Shown: one piece after another, positions 43,986 through 55,508 of the stretch
Position numbering within the stretch: the first letter of the stretch is position 1
How the letters are laid out: every line of letters begins with the position of its first letter
Origin: Lantana camara
Taxonomy: Eukaryota > Streptophyta > Magnoliopsida > Lamiales > Verbenaceae
Direction: 5' to 3'
Assembly (NCBI GenBank): GCA_037501455.1
Contig: CM074858.1
Span: 36,701,001-36,765,000, forward strand
DNA length: 64,000 bases
Position numbers and translations under genes: made by a program
Notes under the pieces: model-generated
The model's database searches: none
The model's input: the letters and a program-made list of their open reading frames with translations, nothing else
Told to the model about the DNA's origin: nothing

Positions 43986-44395
43986 ATAAGAGAGAATCCC
44001 ATCTCTCAACACGTAAGAGAGAGAGCCCCGTCCCTCAGCACCCACAAGAGAGAGAACCCCGTCTCTCGAGCACATATGAAAGAGAGAACCCCGTCTCTCA
44101 AGAACATATAAAAGAGAGAACCCCATCTCTCAAGCACATAATTAAGAGAACCCCGTCACTCAACCTAAGTCGGGCAGATTCCAACATCTCCCAACATTCT
44201 AGTTTGAGAAAATCCAGCATTCCTCAAACCCCTAGATTCAAGAGAATCCAGCATCTTCGAATATCTAAGTAGAAGAGAATCCAACATCTCTCGTGCACAG
44301 AACTTAGAAAGATTCCAACATCTTTCTACCGCATAAATAGAGAGAATCCTACATCTCTCCAACACGTAAAAAGAGGGAACCTAAGGTCTCTTTTA
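43986..44395 (-). repeat. ACCCCG-loop hairpin array, element E (about 12 units)
   Basis: About a dozen short inverted repeats, starting with the AGAGAGAACCCCGTCTCTC type and drifting to variants with ATCCAACA loops, such as GAAAGA-TTCCAACA-TCTTTC and GAGAGA-ATCCTACA-TCTCTC. Stem complementarity is kept in most units despite base changes. Spacers between units vary. Confidence 0.75.
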
Positions 44396-45408
44396 CACAT
44401 AAATCCACTGATCAGTTATTTATACATACACACATCCTAGTAACACTTGACGAAAAGTATGCGATGCATGTTTGGTGTACCTTATACAACTAATATCGGT
44501 GTCCCTTGAGTGTAGATTCAACGCTCACACCTCAACTCAAGGGGGATATCGCGATGGAATCCCTATAAAACAGGGTTACAGTATGTATGTATGTTATATG
44601 AGAAGTTAGTGAGCAATCAAGAGAGTTTTAAAACACATAGGCATGAATAGGTCACATAAGTACATAACTCATACATTTCAGCAACAGTTCATACCAAGTG
44701 GAAATTTCAAGTTAAAAATACTAGATCAGGTATCCAAGTTATCACAATTAAAATAACAATGGTCGTCACCCACATCAAGCAAAACAAGGTAAGAGTATTT
44801 AAGCGATGTATGTATGCAAATGTCATGAATGCTTGGCGTACCGTTAACCAAAGTGTAAAAATCTTGACAAGAAAGTCAAGATGAAGCTGTAGGATTTGAT
44901 TAAGCCGACAATGATACAACCCTCGTTATCTGAACCTCTTTGTCTAGAGTCTTTTCGTAAAGTGGTAACTCAGCAACGCTTGTTTATCACCAAACCCCTT
45001 ACTAGATCGTAATCCTTGCTCAACTAGAATCATCCTCAGTTTCTCCCAAGAACTTCTCATTTTTGTGTTAAATCTTAGTCTGCTCATCTTCAAGGAGTTG
45101 TCCATGATTCGTTTGTCAATCAGATATTTACCTCAGAGTTTCGTTGGATGATCGTGGTGCTAAGCACTTCCCAAAGCAATCCATGGTATATGATCCCAAA
45201 ACTTGGATAAAGTCTTTCGGCATCTAAGCATTCTATTCCCACCTCAACAGTGTCTTCCATCTCATCTTGAAGAAACACCCAAAGAGCTAACAACCAATCT
45301 TGTCTTGTCGTTCGTTAAGTCTAAACGGCACCAAAACCTCCAACACTCACCGATGATTTGTAGCTCGTTGCTTATGTAACATGGTTACCTATCCACATCC
45401 CTTGAACT

Positions 45409-45604
45409 TGATTGGATCTTATTTGATCGGATTCTTCTACATTAACTTGTTTCCATCAACAAGGTGACTACTCCCAAATAAACGAATCATCAAGGCGAAA
45501 GCTCATCAAACTCCTTCAAAACGGTTCTACTTGATCAGATTCTCCTCCATTAACTCATTTCCTCAACAAGGTGACTACTTCCAAATAAACGAATCCTCAA
45601 AGTT
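45409..45604. repeat. Tandem ~118-bp repeat in element E internal domain
   Basis: Two units share ACTTGAT...GATTCT and CAACAAGGTGACTACT...CAAATAAACGAATC. They have diverged by several substitutions and show no coding signal. Confidence 0.65.
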
Positions 45605-46065
45605 AAAATTCGTCAAACTTCATCTTTCAATTGACTTTAAGATAGTAAGTCAATATAGCAATTCTCATTCCTTCAACTCTGAACCTATTCATGAACATTG
45701 ATCTTGGTAAAGAATCCTTTCATCTTCGAATTATGGGGTGTTTTCATTGTAGTACCAATAGGTAGTGTTGACGGAGGGAAATCTTAGTGTTGACTCATAG
45801 GGCACCCTGAAATTCAAACACTAAATTCGATGTATGTGGGTTAGAGATGCAAATGAAATGTAACACGTATATCACGTAAATGCAACAATTAGTTGCAATT
45901 TATAAAGCACATAAAATAAGATGTTGCATAATCAAAGTCATAATGTGCACACAATCATTTAATCACGAAATAATTCATGCCTAAGGGTCAAAATATCAAG
46001 TCAAACAAAAGCAATGCGCAGTTATTCCTATGCCGTACAACCTAGACAGACTCAACACGACTCAA

Positions 46066-46099
46066 GAGCTCGGTTTTGCAACCTAGAGCTCTGATACCA
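46066..46099 (-). other. Element E primer-binding site and hairpin
   Basis: TGGTATCAGAGC in element orientation (46088-46099). GAGCTC-TA-GGTT-GCAA-AACC-GAGCTC (46066-46091) is an extended GCAA-loop stem, as in H. Confidence 0.88.
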
Positions 46100-46107
46100 C
46101 TTAAGGA

Positions 46108-49100
46108 TGTAACACCCCAAAAAAAGGATGCCACATCCCCCGCACTAAGACCCAGACCCGGTCACGAAATGGAAAGTCCATGCCCGAATCCGAATCAAAG
46201 CGAACGGGAGACCAACTCACACACTAGGCTAGGCGGATCTAACTCGACAGACTCAGAGCGCGGAAGCAATTGAAACGATTATCATCAGATAGCGGAAGCA
46301 ATTAAATCAACGTATAAAATAAGTGACGAGTTCAACTAGCATAGATACCTAGTCCCGAATATCAAATCATCGCAACATAATATACCAACATAAGTATCAG
46401 CAGAATAGCTAATTACATCCAAATGCTAGCATACCAACCCCACACGGGTTTAAGTCTAAGTAGAGTATAAAACATAATCTCCAAAAGCGAAATAAGAATA
46501 CACAGCATAAATAGAGTATGTGATGAATGCATCTTAACACCAACTAAACCGACAAGTGTGACCCAGAAGACTCACATCCGCCTAGCTCAAGCCAAAAGAA
46601 ACCTATAACTAAAAGATAAAATGAGGTGTCAGTCAACTGACTGAGTGAGGGGGCTAACGCATACCCACTGTATATATATAGAGCATAGCACATATAAGAA
46701 GGGTGTCATGAACTGGAGATAGCTGTTGCATACCAAAGACATTTCCAAAAGTACCCAAAAGATAGTTATATAAGATTTAGGAAGCATTTCAGAAACTCTA
46801 TCTCGATTCATGATTCCCAGACAGAACAGATCATATGCTCGACGAGTACGAGCTTCCAACCCTTACTCCTCAGAACATATCAGTACATAAAATACAAAAT
46901 CAATCCAACCGTTACACCAATGATGGAGGGGATGTGCCGTCCCCTAACCATCCAAAAAAGATATACCCTCAAGGGGTAGCGAACCCACAAGAGTCCTCCC
47001 CGGCCTTAGCCGAAGGCTCAAGATACCACACCTTCCCTACAGCACGGGTCGCGTGAAGATATCTCAAATGGAACTACGCACAGGTATATCCCCGACGGCC
47101 CCAACCGTCCCGGGGGCTCTTTACCCATAGCTCCTCGGATCCACATACATACATACATACATACAGATGCCAATATTTCATGGCGAACTCTCTACATAAT
47201 CACAACACAACTGTTTTTCCAAAATAGCCTACATATGCTTCAAAAACTGGTTTTTATATATATTGCTACGCTGCAGGGATAGCCCGTCCACGCAGGACTC
47301 ACACACTTACATTCCTACGCTGCAGGGATAGCCCGCCCACGGAGAAGTGCAAGCATAAGATCATAAAAATATCATATTCAACACATACATAACAATTGTA
47401 ATGTATACTCGCATGCAGGGGTAGAAATCTGCATGTAAAGGCCATAGGCCGCATAAGTATACAAAATCCTAAACCTCACATTATGAAAGTAGAGTCTGAG
47501 AGTGTGAAGGGCCAAACACTCTAAACCTCAGGCCCATCGGCACCGCCAAACTCTGTGACAAGGCATACAGAAGCCCAGACTTAGACTCTATATGAACCAA
47601 ACAAGACGCACGGCGTTGCTCAACATGATCGTGGTTATGCATAAGTGTTCATGTTGTGCTCGGATAAGGTGTCGTGGTCATTCAAGGCATATCAGTGCTC
47701 AACAAGGTCATATTTACAAGCATTCGACACGTAATTCCATATCCAAAGATGCAAGATCAATTTAGGAAGTCAATGTATTCACAGAATGCATTTTAAATCA
47801 TCCAATGTCACAGGGTTCAATTATAATATTAGAATTAAGCATCAAGTTCATGACGAGTTCTAAAGTGCATAAGTAAGAGCAACTTGATCATATAAACATG
47901 CAAAGTTGTTGTAGGTAGATGGCATGCTTGATACAAATAAAGAGTGCATTTAATTCACTTAAGATCATACTTTACAACTTCACAACATGTTTGGTACACA
48001 GGCTCAAGTCACATTCATAGTTTCATAAATATTACACTTACATCCCCTAAGTCATTTATAAAAGTTTAGAATTATTACACATACATCCCCTTAGTCGATT
48101 GCTAAGCATAATTGTTCATTTAAAGTGTTTATACAATTATTCAACTAGGAATTAATTACTTACAAGCATGACAATTATCAATTTATCATAATTCATAATA
48201 TACCATTTTCGAGTAGTAAGAGTAAATCAAGATATTACAATTCTAACTCCTATCTTGCATCAAGTCTCAAGTTGTTCAAGCATCTTTCATGTATCTAAAT
48301 TTTATATTTGAAACACAATTTACAACTAACATAACATTGAGAACGTCTCAAATCCATATAGAGAAATCACAACATGTTCGTTCTTCTAAAATATCATTCA
48401 AGTTCTTTTATTCACATAAAAGATTAGTTTCTAAATATTACACTAACACCCCTTCATATCTAAACACATAGTATAAATTCATCACATCGGGATTCAAATT
48501 GTAAATCGAAACATTCATGCATATCACAATCCATTCAATACATGTTTTCGTATACGATTGGAATACATCTCGATCAACAAACCAACAATAACCAATTTAT
48601 TTGCACTTAAAATAATTAATTCAAATAATCACAATTACGCAAAATAATTCGTAATAAATAGATCGAGTGTCCGATTAACGAACGGAAAGTGGCGTTGAAC
48701 TCACCACAACGAGAAGAACATTCTGACCAGACGCCGCCGGAAGGCAACCACTGTAGCTGCCGGAATTTGGCCGGACCACCGTCAGGTCACCGCCGAAGGT
48801 CGCCGGAAAAATCTTGAAAAATCAGTCCTGAATGAAGTCTTCGTGCCCGTTCCGAATCCTCGATCAATTTCTGAAAATTCCAAGCCAATCGTCCTAGATC
48901 TTAGATCCAAGAATCTTCAAACCCTAAAATCTTCAAACTCAAATTACTTCCAAACCGGTGAACCAAAATGCGATCCGTAATAGGCATTGTCTTACCCGTG
49001 ACGAGCTCTTCGAAAGCCCTAAGGGGGTTGCAGGAGAAAATCCCCGGAGCTAGTCCCGCCATTGTGCCACCGCTGCACAGCCGCGATCCACTGCCAAACC

Positions 49101-50229
49101 ACCGAATCTGGAGTCGCGTGATCAAAGGCTACTAGTTCTCTCCGTTCCGAACAACTTTAGTGAAGGCCCCGAGGTCAAAAGATCTCTGGAAATGGGCCCC
49201 GTTGGCTGTCGAAGTTTCTGCTGCAGCCTACGTCGCCGGAACCACCACCTACGGCCAAAATCTGGTGAAATTGATGCCGGAAATGAACTCAGGGGGTCGA
49301 AAACCCTTGGAAACCATCAAGCCCCGTCGAAAAACGCCGCCGGAAGGCGGCAAAACCAGCTGCTACAGTAAAACGCACCGCCGCCGCGGGCTTCAGGCGG
49401 CGCGTGCGGCCTCCTCGCCGCCCCGATGGTGGCGCCTCCTACACAGAAAGATGCACCGGGAAGTCTAGTTTCTGGGCATGGGGCGCGTGCTTCAAGAAAA
49501 GGGCCGGAAACCGCGCGAACGGCCAGCGAAGTGGCGGTGGTCCGACACCTCCGCCGCTACTTCTGAATTCTGGCGATTACTCTGCCACCGTTCGTCTTCA
49601 AGCCGTGAAATTGGTACTCTTGCGTACGTCTCATCGAGATCATCGAAATGGACTATTCGTTTGTTGAATTCCGTCGAGAAACGAACGAGTTATGGGCTCG
49701 TAACGGAAGCCGCGCATAGTGACCGCGGGAGAGAGTGGGAGAGGAGAGAGAGAAAAGAGATTTGGGAGAAATGTGTCTTGTGCACATGTTATATACAACC
49801 GGGTATCCTTATCGCGTAGCAAAGAGTAATAGCGTGTACAAATAATCGTAAATAAAATCGGTAAAGTTACGACTAAACATTCAAGCTCCGCATAAATTTT
49901 ATAAATTAAAATGAAATAGAGATTTACCAATTAGAGTTTAATTCAATTTAATTTTAGAAACCTTTCGTACAATTTAACGACACTTCGTAAACACATGATT
50001 GATAATTAATCTCAAGGAATTTAAGTAAACCGAAATTAAACAAGTTAAGTAACATGATGGATTTAAAATCAACTTAACCATTAATTTTAGAATAATCCGA
50101 ATGATCACATATTAAATTGGATTTACATTAAATCACATAATTCAAGAACTCTTAAATTAAACACACACAAGTGTAGAGACTTACTTGCTAATATCGTCAG
50201 GACGCCCTTCGAGAATACGGGGCGTCACA
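46108..50229 (-). repeat. Element E 5' LTR (right copy, intact)
   Basis: The LTR is 4122 bp, starting TGTAACACCCC and ending GGGGCGTCACA on the plus strand. It contains a CATA microsatellite (47144-47165), the leader donor GTGGTGAGTTC (GT 48703-48704), the GC-rich leader region (48712-49640) and the undisturbed D target gatag (47327-47331). No 14-16 bp palindrome array like those of the other families was seen. Confidence 0.93.
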
Positions 50230-50234
50230 TTAAC

Positions 50235-50746
50235 TTGCATGTGACTGTTTAAATATTGTCTTATATTATACTTATGCCCTGTTTTATACCCATCAGTCTC
50301 TTAAAGACTGAGCCCAGTTTGTTTTCAGTTTCTTTGCAGATTTGGAGTGCTAGGCGGGAAGTCGAGTCTATCAAGTTTATTAGTTAAGTCTGGGTCACTT
50401 CATATGCATTTTGTAATTAGATTGAATTTTACAAGAATGGACAAATGTTATGACTATGATTATGGTTATGCAATTATGTTTATGTATTAATTTTCGGTAA
50501 TAGGTCATTATACTAGTTGAACCCGTTATGTTGCATGATTTGGTACTGGATTATATGTTATGCTTCCGCATTTGTCATTTATCTTTGTTCTTTATTATTT
50601 GGTTTCAAAGGTTTAGTTCCCGCCTAGCCTAATGAGCGAGTGAGTCCCCGTTCGCTGTGAGTTGGGTTCATATATGGACTTTCCATTTCATGTGTGGATC
50701 GGGTCATAGTGCGGGGGATGTGGCGCCTTCCGTTTGGGGTGCTACA
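50235..50746 (+). repeat. Element F 5' LTR, piece 2 (with U5)
   Basis: It continues after E's right TSD, matching F2 at 11280-11782. It holds the third acceptor TTTCTTTGCAG before the GTGCTAGGCGGGA block (about 50328-50358), the conserved U5 (CCCCGTTCGCTGTGAGTTGG) and the LTR end GGGGTGCTACA. Confidence 0.92.
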
Positions 50747-51617
50747 TCCTTAAGTGGTATCAGAGCCCGATTGCAAAACCGGTGTTCTCGTGTCATGATT
50801 GCATCAGTATAGGTCGTACGGCTTAGTAACTACGTAATAATGTGTGCATTGCATCGATTTTGAACATGAAATTGTCTTTTCTTTTGAATCTTGTTGAATT
50901 ACCTGTTGCATTCTTATATTGGATCCGTGTCTTTCGTGTTGAATACGTGCCATGAGCATGCACTAATCACATTTATATATCCTTAAAATGAGTTATGATT
51001 TATAGGTTATGAAGATAATATCAAACCACGGCCAAGTTCTACAATAACAACGGTCTATTGCAGGTTTTTTCTTAAACATGGAAGAGAGGAAGGGTGCACC
51101 GGGGAAGAATATAGAGAGTTCGATACGTGTGGTCGTTCAAGATGGAGCTAGAGTTCAAGGGTTAGGATCCGGAATGGGAGGTTCGACTTTGGAGATGTAG
51201 CGGTAGAGGAATATTTGGTGAAATAAGGGTTGATCGAGGGATGGTGGTGACTTAGAAGATTGACATATGTGGTTCTACTACATAGGTTGTCTTAATGAGA
51301 TTCAATGGGATCATTCAATCTAAGGAATGGAGTGAAGGCATTTTGAAGGTAATTTAGTTCAAGGTTCGGATCATTGAAGAGGTACTGAGGATTGAGAGGA
51401 GTCAAGGTAAAATAGATCCGGTGGGAATTGAGCACCAAGGGTTGTCAAAGAAGGGTTTCTAAGTAAACCTGCAAATTAGAAATTGAGTTTGTAGAGGCCA
51501 AGATCGGGAAGGGTTTAGATTCGGGTGCTATGGATTTTGAATAAGATGGGAACGAGTCGGGAAGGGAGTAGAGAAAGGCAAGTAACCTGGTAAATACACT
51601 TTATGGAAGGTGGCAAT
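50747..51617 (+). other. Element F internal domain, 5' part
   Basis: The PBS TGGTATCAGAGC is at 50755-50766, followed by CCGATT-GCAA-AACCGG (about 50767-50782). An acceptor-like CTATTGCAG (AG at 51062-51063) precedes a short ATG frame of 40 codons (51078-51200) that I do not recognise. No Gag core is seen before element G interrupts at 51617. The remainder is outside the window. Confidence 0.8.
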
Positions 51618-54268
51618 TGTAGCACCCCTATACGTAGAGATACCACACCCCCGCACTATAGGCCGATCCACATAAGAAATGGACAATCCGTACATGAACT
51701 AACCTATAGCGAACGGGTGACAAATAAAAGAAAAGACGAGCTAGGCGGGACTATACCCCAAAGCAATACAAAGCCATGACATAAAAGTTAAAAGCGGAAG
51801 CATAATATCAACATTACTTATAGGTACCATATTTACATCAAAAGTATAAATACTAATAGGTACCAACAGATATCAATACATTATCATCTCCTATATATTA
51901 TACAAGCAAAAGTCCCCAAATATACCAAGAACTATAACGTACTAACTCAGGACATGACAAAAGCAAGATCATGGAAGTATGTGCAATGCTAGACCCGGCT
52001 GGACGACAAGACATGACTCCGACTCCCGCCTACCACACGACCGCGACAACCTGAAAGGTGGGGCGTCAGTCCATGGAAGACTGAGTGAGGGGCAATACAT
52101 ATATATTAGCGCAGTTAACATGCAAGTTATAACCTCGGTAAGGTTTCATAATTAAAAGTATTATACGTTCACAATAATAGAGAACTCGCCCGGATTACAA
52201 CTATCAATATCAATTACTGGTTTGTTTCATGCAATCAATCAATACATGGCCCCAGCGAGTGATGGCGGTCTCCAACCGAACTCCAAATGAACATGTACAT
52301 GCTTGCTTGATTATCAATAAATAGGTGATCATGCAATTCCATTATCGTGCAATCGTGCAATAGTGTAATCATATAACACGTTCAGGGAATGGAAATCATG
52401 CAATAACCCGAGGCGCATCCGTGGTGCCGGACTCGTCCCCAGTCTCCTTCTTCCTCCGGTTTGATGATGGGATTACAAGGCCCCAACATCCAATCTCATT
52501 TAGCATAGGGTACATGAATCCCTAAGCCCGGAGCTCCTTCCTCCACTAACCTCCTAGCGGATTAAGGGGTGACCCCAAACATGATGAGGATAGTGCCAGA
52601 GTTACCCGTCAGCCCTTGCTTTCCCGGTTGGCTCTAGTCACTACCCTCGGGCCCAAACGTGAACGATCATGCTAGTCGCCTAAACATGCACGAAACAATA
52701 CATGGCTTGCTTGCTTGCTTGAACACGACTTGAAATGATCAATGATTTATAGAGACTATAAATATAAATACCTTTTTGGCCGAAATATCACATAAGGGAT
52801 ATACGGGTTCTATATAACTAACAATTAAACCTCACCTTTACCGACCAAAGACACGTAGGGCATGTCCTACGGGGCTTGCTCCTCGTCCCTACGAAGCTGA
52901 TCTGTGCAAAATAGACGTGTACACATGAGACTTGACTCTAAATAGACCAAATATGACGAACGGCAAAATGCAACGAGATGACGTGCAAATCATAATGTGG
53001 CATAAAACATCTTGTTTCAGTACATATGGGATCATATAAAAGCAATTCGGGGTCAAAGAAGTCGTTGGATCGAGGGGCTAAAAATGTAATTTTATGCAAA
53101 ATATTTTGTTTTGCAATCCAGGTGGGAACGGCCCTTCTGGGTTCCCTTTGTAAATGGGAACGGTCGTTCCCATGAATTCCCAAAACGCGCCAACGATTTC
53201 AATTTTAGAAATGCGCCTTAGCTGGGAACGGCCCTTCCGGCGCAAGGCCAAAATGGGAACGGCCGTTCCCATGCTCGGCCGCCTCGTTTAAAAGAGGGGA
53301 ACGCCCGTTCCCACAATGCCTTAAGGCTGGGAACGGCCGTTCCCTGTTTCTGCAACTTACAGAAACAGAGCAAACAGGGGAGGCTCTCGGCAATGAGCAA
53401 CAAAGCAACAAAATTCCATTTTCAATCAACAAAGTTAGGATTTTCTGGTAATATGATGCATATGTGCTCAAGAAATGATATCATAACACTTAAACACTCA
53501 AAGCACGAAATATTATCAAGAATTCCAACTTTCCAAGCTCATGATCACACTTGATCATTCATGCTAAATATTCAAGAATCTCATGAATTAATCATGCCAT
53601 AATTCAAGATATGATCATTTAATCATGCTTTGCACAACAAAGAGTTCATCTAGCATGCGATTCTCAAATCCTAGCTCAATCAAATATGCTCAAGAATCAA
53701 GAATCATCAATTCATGTAACTATCACCTTGAAGACCAAGAAATGAAGAAGATGAAGATGGATGATTTGGAGCTTAAAAGCTTGGGATTTCTTGAGCAAAC
53801 TTGATGGTGATGATAAAATCTCTTCTTCCCTTTTCTTCTTGAAGAACCGAGCAAGCAAGGAGCAAATATGTTGGTGATTTTTAGGATAAAAATGAATGAA
53901 GAAGCTTGAGGAAGCTTTGTACGTGAATCACCATCCTTGATTTTGTGAAATAATCAAATTGCCATTTAATATATCCCTCAAATATTCAAGTCATGCCATT
54001 AAGTATGTATAGTTTTGAAATATGATCAATTTAGTCCCTGAAAATGTTATGCAATTTGGTCCCTAAAGGTTAGGAAAAAAATTAAGTAGGGACAATTTCG
54101 TAATTAAATCATACTCGGTGAATATTTTACGAAATGAATATTTTCAAGTTATGAAAGAAATCCTCAGTTTGATATAAATTCATAAAATTTCATGAAAGTA
54201 TTATAAAATATAATTTATAAAATTATTTTAAACATAAGATATTAATAAATAAAATTCGGGCCGTTACA
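51618..54268 (-). repeat. Element G LTR 1
   Basis: The LTR is 2651 bp, starting TGTAGCACCCC and ending GGCCGTTACA. It has palindrome array 53124-53344, a 66-nt microexon (52836-52901, TTTGCACAG| to TAAAG|GTGAGG) and leader donor CTTCAAG|GTGATA (GT 53725-53726). Left of about 53290 it differs from LTR 2 at many sites; right of that it appears identical. Confidence 0.93.
53124..53344. repeat. Palindrome array in element G LTR 1
   Basis: Six GGGAACGGCCGTTCCC-type units. LTR 2 carries the array at 59281-59506 with independent changes, such as GGGAACGGTAGTTCCC. Confidence 0.88.
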
Positions 54269-54305
54269 ATTCTCCCCCCCTTAAAAGGACCTGGTCCCCA
54301 GGTCC
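54269..54305 (-). other. Element G unit 1 PPT and PPT-proximal hairpin
   Basis: The PPT is AAGGGGGGGAGAAT in element orientation (54269-54282). The hairpin GGACCTGG-TCC-CCAGGTCC is at 54287-54305. The second unit has them at 60431-60444 and 60449-60467. Confidence 0.88.
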
Positions 54306-54337
54306 ACTGTCAAGTTTTGAAGTTATGTACAATTCAT

Positions 54338-54467
54338 AAGAGAACCCCGTCTCTTGAGCATGAATGAAAGACCCCATCTTTCACAAGAAATGAGAAAACC
54401 CCGTTTCTCAGCAAGGAGTGAGAGAGCCCCGTCTCTCAACAAGAAGGAGAGAGAGCCCCGTCTCTCA
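54338..54467 (-). repeat. ACCCCG-loop hairpin array, element G unit 1
   Basis: Five units: AAGAGA-ACCCCG-TCTCTT (54338-54355), GAAAGA-CCCCA-TCTTTC (54366-54382), TGAGAAA-ACCCCG-TTTCTCA (54391-54410), TGAGAGA-GCCCCG-TCTCTCA (54419-54438) and GAGAGA-GCCCCG-TCTCTC (54450-54467). Every stem is fully paired although stem bases vary. The duplicate is at about 60500-60629. Confidence 0.85.
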
Positions 54468-54715
54468 ACATGCACGAAAATAATTCAAGAAACAAATTAT
54501 AGAAACAATGGCATGAATGTTACATAAACAAATAGAATCATATTAATTTCATAAATATCATATAGACAAATAAAAATCATTTTATTTTCATAATATCATG
54601 TAGACAAGTACCACCATTTTAATCACATACTTACTACTCATAATTAACTAACTTGCAACGAATAAGAATTTAAATACAATAACAATAAAATTCATGATGC
54701 ACGTGATATGCATGG

Positions 54716-55504
54716 CTAAATGTACCGTTCACTGATGGTTGTACTATGCATATAATTGGTACCTTCTTCCCTCCTGACCGACTTCACATTCACAGTTTGT
54801 ACCCCTCTCTCACGAACACCTTCCCGAGCCCGAACAAGCAATCTTTCATCCCTCATAGACTTCTCTCGCCGCTTTGAGTACGTGTCTATTTGATGCTCAT
54901 CACTCCCACAGTAGAGACATAATCCCAACCGTCTGCTACAATCATCATAAGTGTGATTATCTCGTCCACAATAGTTGCAAAGAAGTTTCCCGGAAGATGT
55001 TGTTGAAGCTGGAGTACGTGAAGCTCCCTAACTTGATCCAAGTGATTGTTTCCTTTTCTTTCGGGATCTTTCTGGAGGTGTCGGGGTATGATAAGAGATA
55101 GGTCGCTTTCTTTTGTTGAGAGTTTGTCCTGATTTTGAACTTAAGGTCTGCCCGGGTTGAGGATTAGACCTTTCTGCCTCCAACGAGGTGGTGCCTCGGA
55201 CCTTTTCTTGGGAGCCACTTGGAGTTAGTTCCCACACTCTTTTGATTTTCTTGAGTTGTGACCCGGTGGAATCCTTATTTCCTTCAAAGGATCTTGAAGA
55301 TGGTTGGCTCTGAAATTCCCTAAATGCTATTGAAACTTGGCCCGACTGTGATGATAAGACTCGTGGCGCTGAGGAAACATACTCTTTTATCTTCTGGTCC
55401 ACTAAACGAACCAAGGACTCGAGAAACTCCTGAGGCTGAATCGGAGGGGGCATGTGCGGGAAAACCCTAGGCACTTGCTTACAATGAGGGTGATCTTGAG
55501 ACAT
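54716..55504 (-). pseudogene. gag: Element G unit 1 gag, internally deleted and interrupted
   Basis: The start ATG (55502-55504) directly follows TTGCAG|G. The N-terminal segment (QPQEFLESLVRLVDQKI, SIAFREFQ) aligns with the Gag of A and B up to SQEK. There the conserved Gag core (the AYSWW to YAPNIA region, about 100 residues) is missing, and the frame continues in a Ser/Lys-rich linker. An in-frame TAG (55028-55030) precedes the zinc knuckles. Knuckle 1 (CNYCGRDNHTYDDC) is intact; knuckle 2 (CLYCGSDEHQIDTY) has Tyr for the last Cys. The product could not form a normal capsid. No protease or pol follows. Confidence 0.88.
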
Positions 55505-55508
55505 CCTG

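Larger units (their letters stand above)
43662..46107 (-). other. Element E internal domain, non-coding
   Basis: The 2446 bp lie between the PPT (43662-43674, AAGGGGGGAAGGT in element orientation) and the PBS (46088-46099). No gag or pol frame is recognisable. A PPT-proximal hairpin (43679-43697, GAACCT...AGGTTC) and a long ACCCCG-loop hairpin array (43986-44395) are present. An acceptor-like GAATTTCAG|GGTGCC (AG at 45807-45808) stands where coding elements start gag. Two ~118-bp tandem repeats lie at about 45409-45604. Confidence 0.8.
21728..50229 (-). mobile_element. Element E: large-LTR, non-coding LTR retrotransposon
   Basis: The left LTR is 21728-22945 plus 40816-43661 (about 4.06 kb), the internal domain 43662-46107, and the right LTR 46108-50229 (4122 bp). 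The TSD ttaac (21723-21727 and 50230-50234) is perfect. The minus orientation follows from a PBS at 46088-46099 and a PPT at 43662-43674. The left LTR's outer end has mutated to TATAACACCC instead of TGTAACACCC. The two LTRs show many substitutions and indels, so E is older than A, B and C. The internal domain has no recognisable gag or pol. Nested within it are D, C and B. Confidence 0.92.
18506..51617 (+). mobile_element. Element F: LTR retrotransposon, 5' part (interrupted)
   Basis: The 5' LTR is 18506-21727 plus 50235-50746 (about 3.73 kb) and starts TGTAAAGCCCC and ends GGGGTGCTACA. The internal domain is 50747-51617, interrupted by element G; the rest of F is off the right edge. The left TSD is GCTCG (18501-18505), and the empty site is in the H 5' LTR at 12942-12946. 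The LTR backbone (U5, microexon, leader donor) is homologous to F2. Element E is inserted at 21727 in a region whose undisturbed paralog is near 11275-11285 in F2. Confidence 0.88.

Noticed and set aside
54874..55101. Plus-strand 75-codon frame (and its copy at 61036-61263)
   Set aside because: It is the antisense shadow of the gag zinc-knuckle region on the minus strand.
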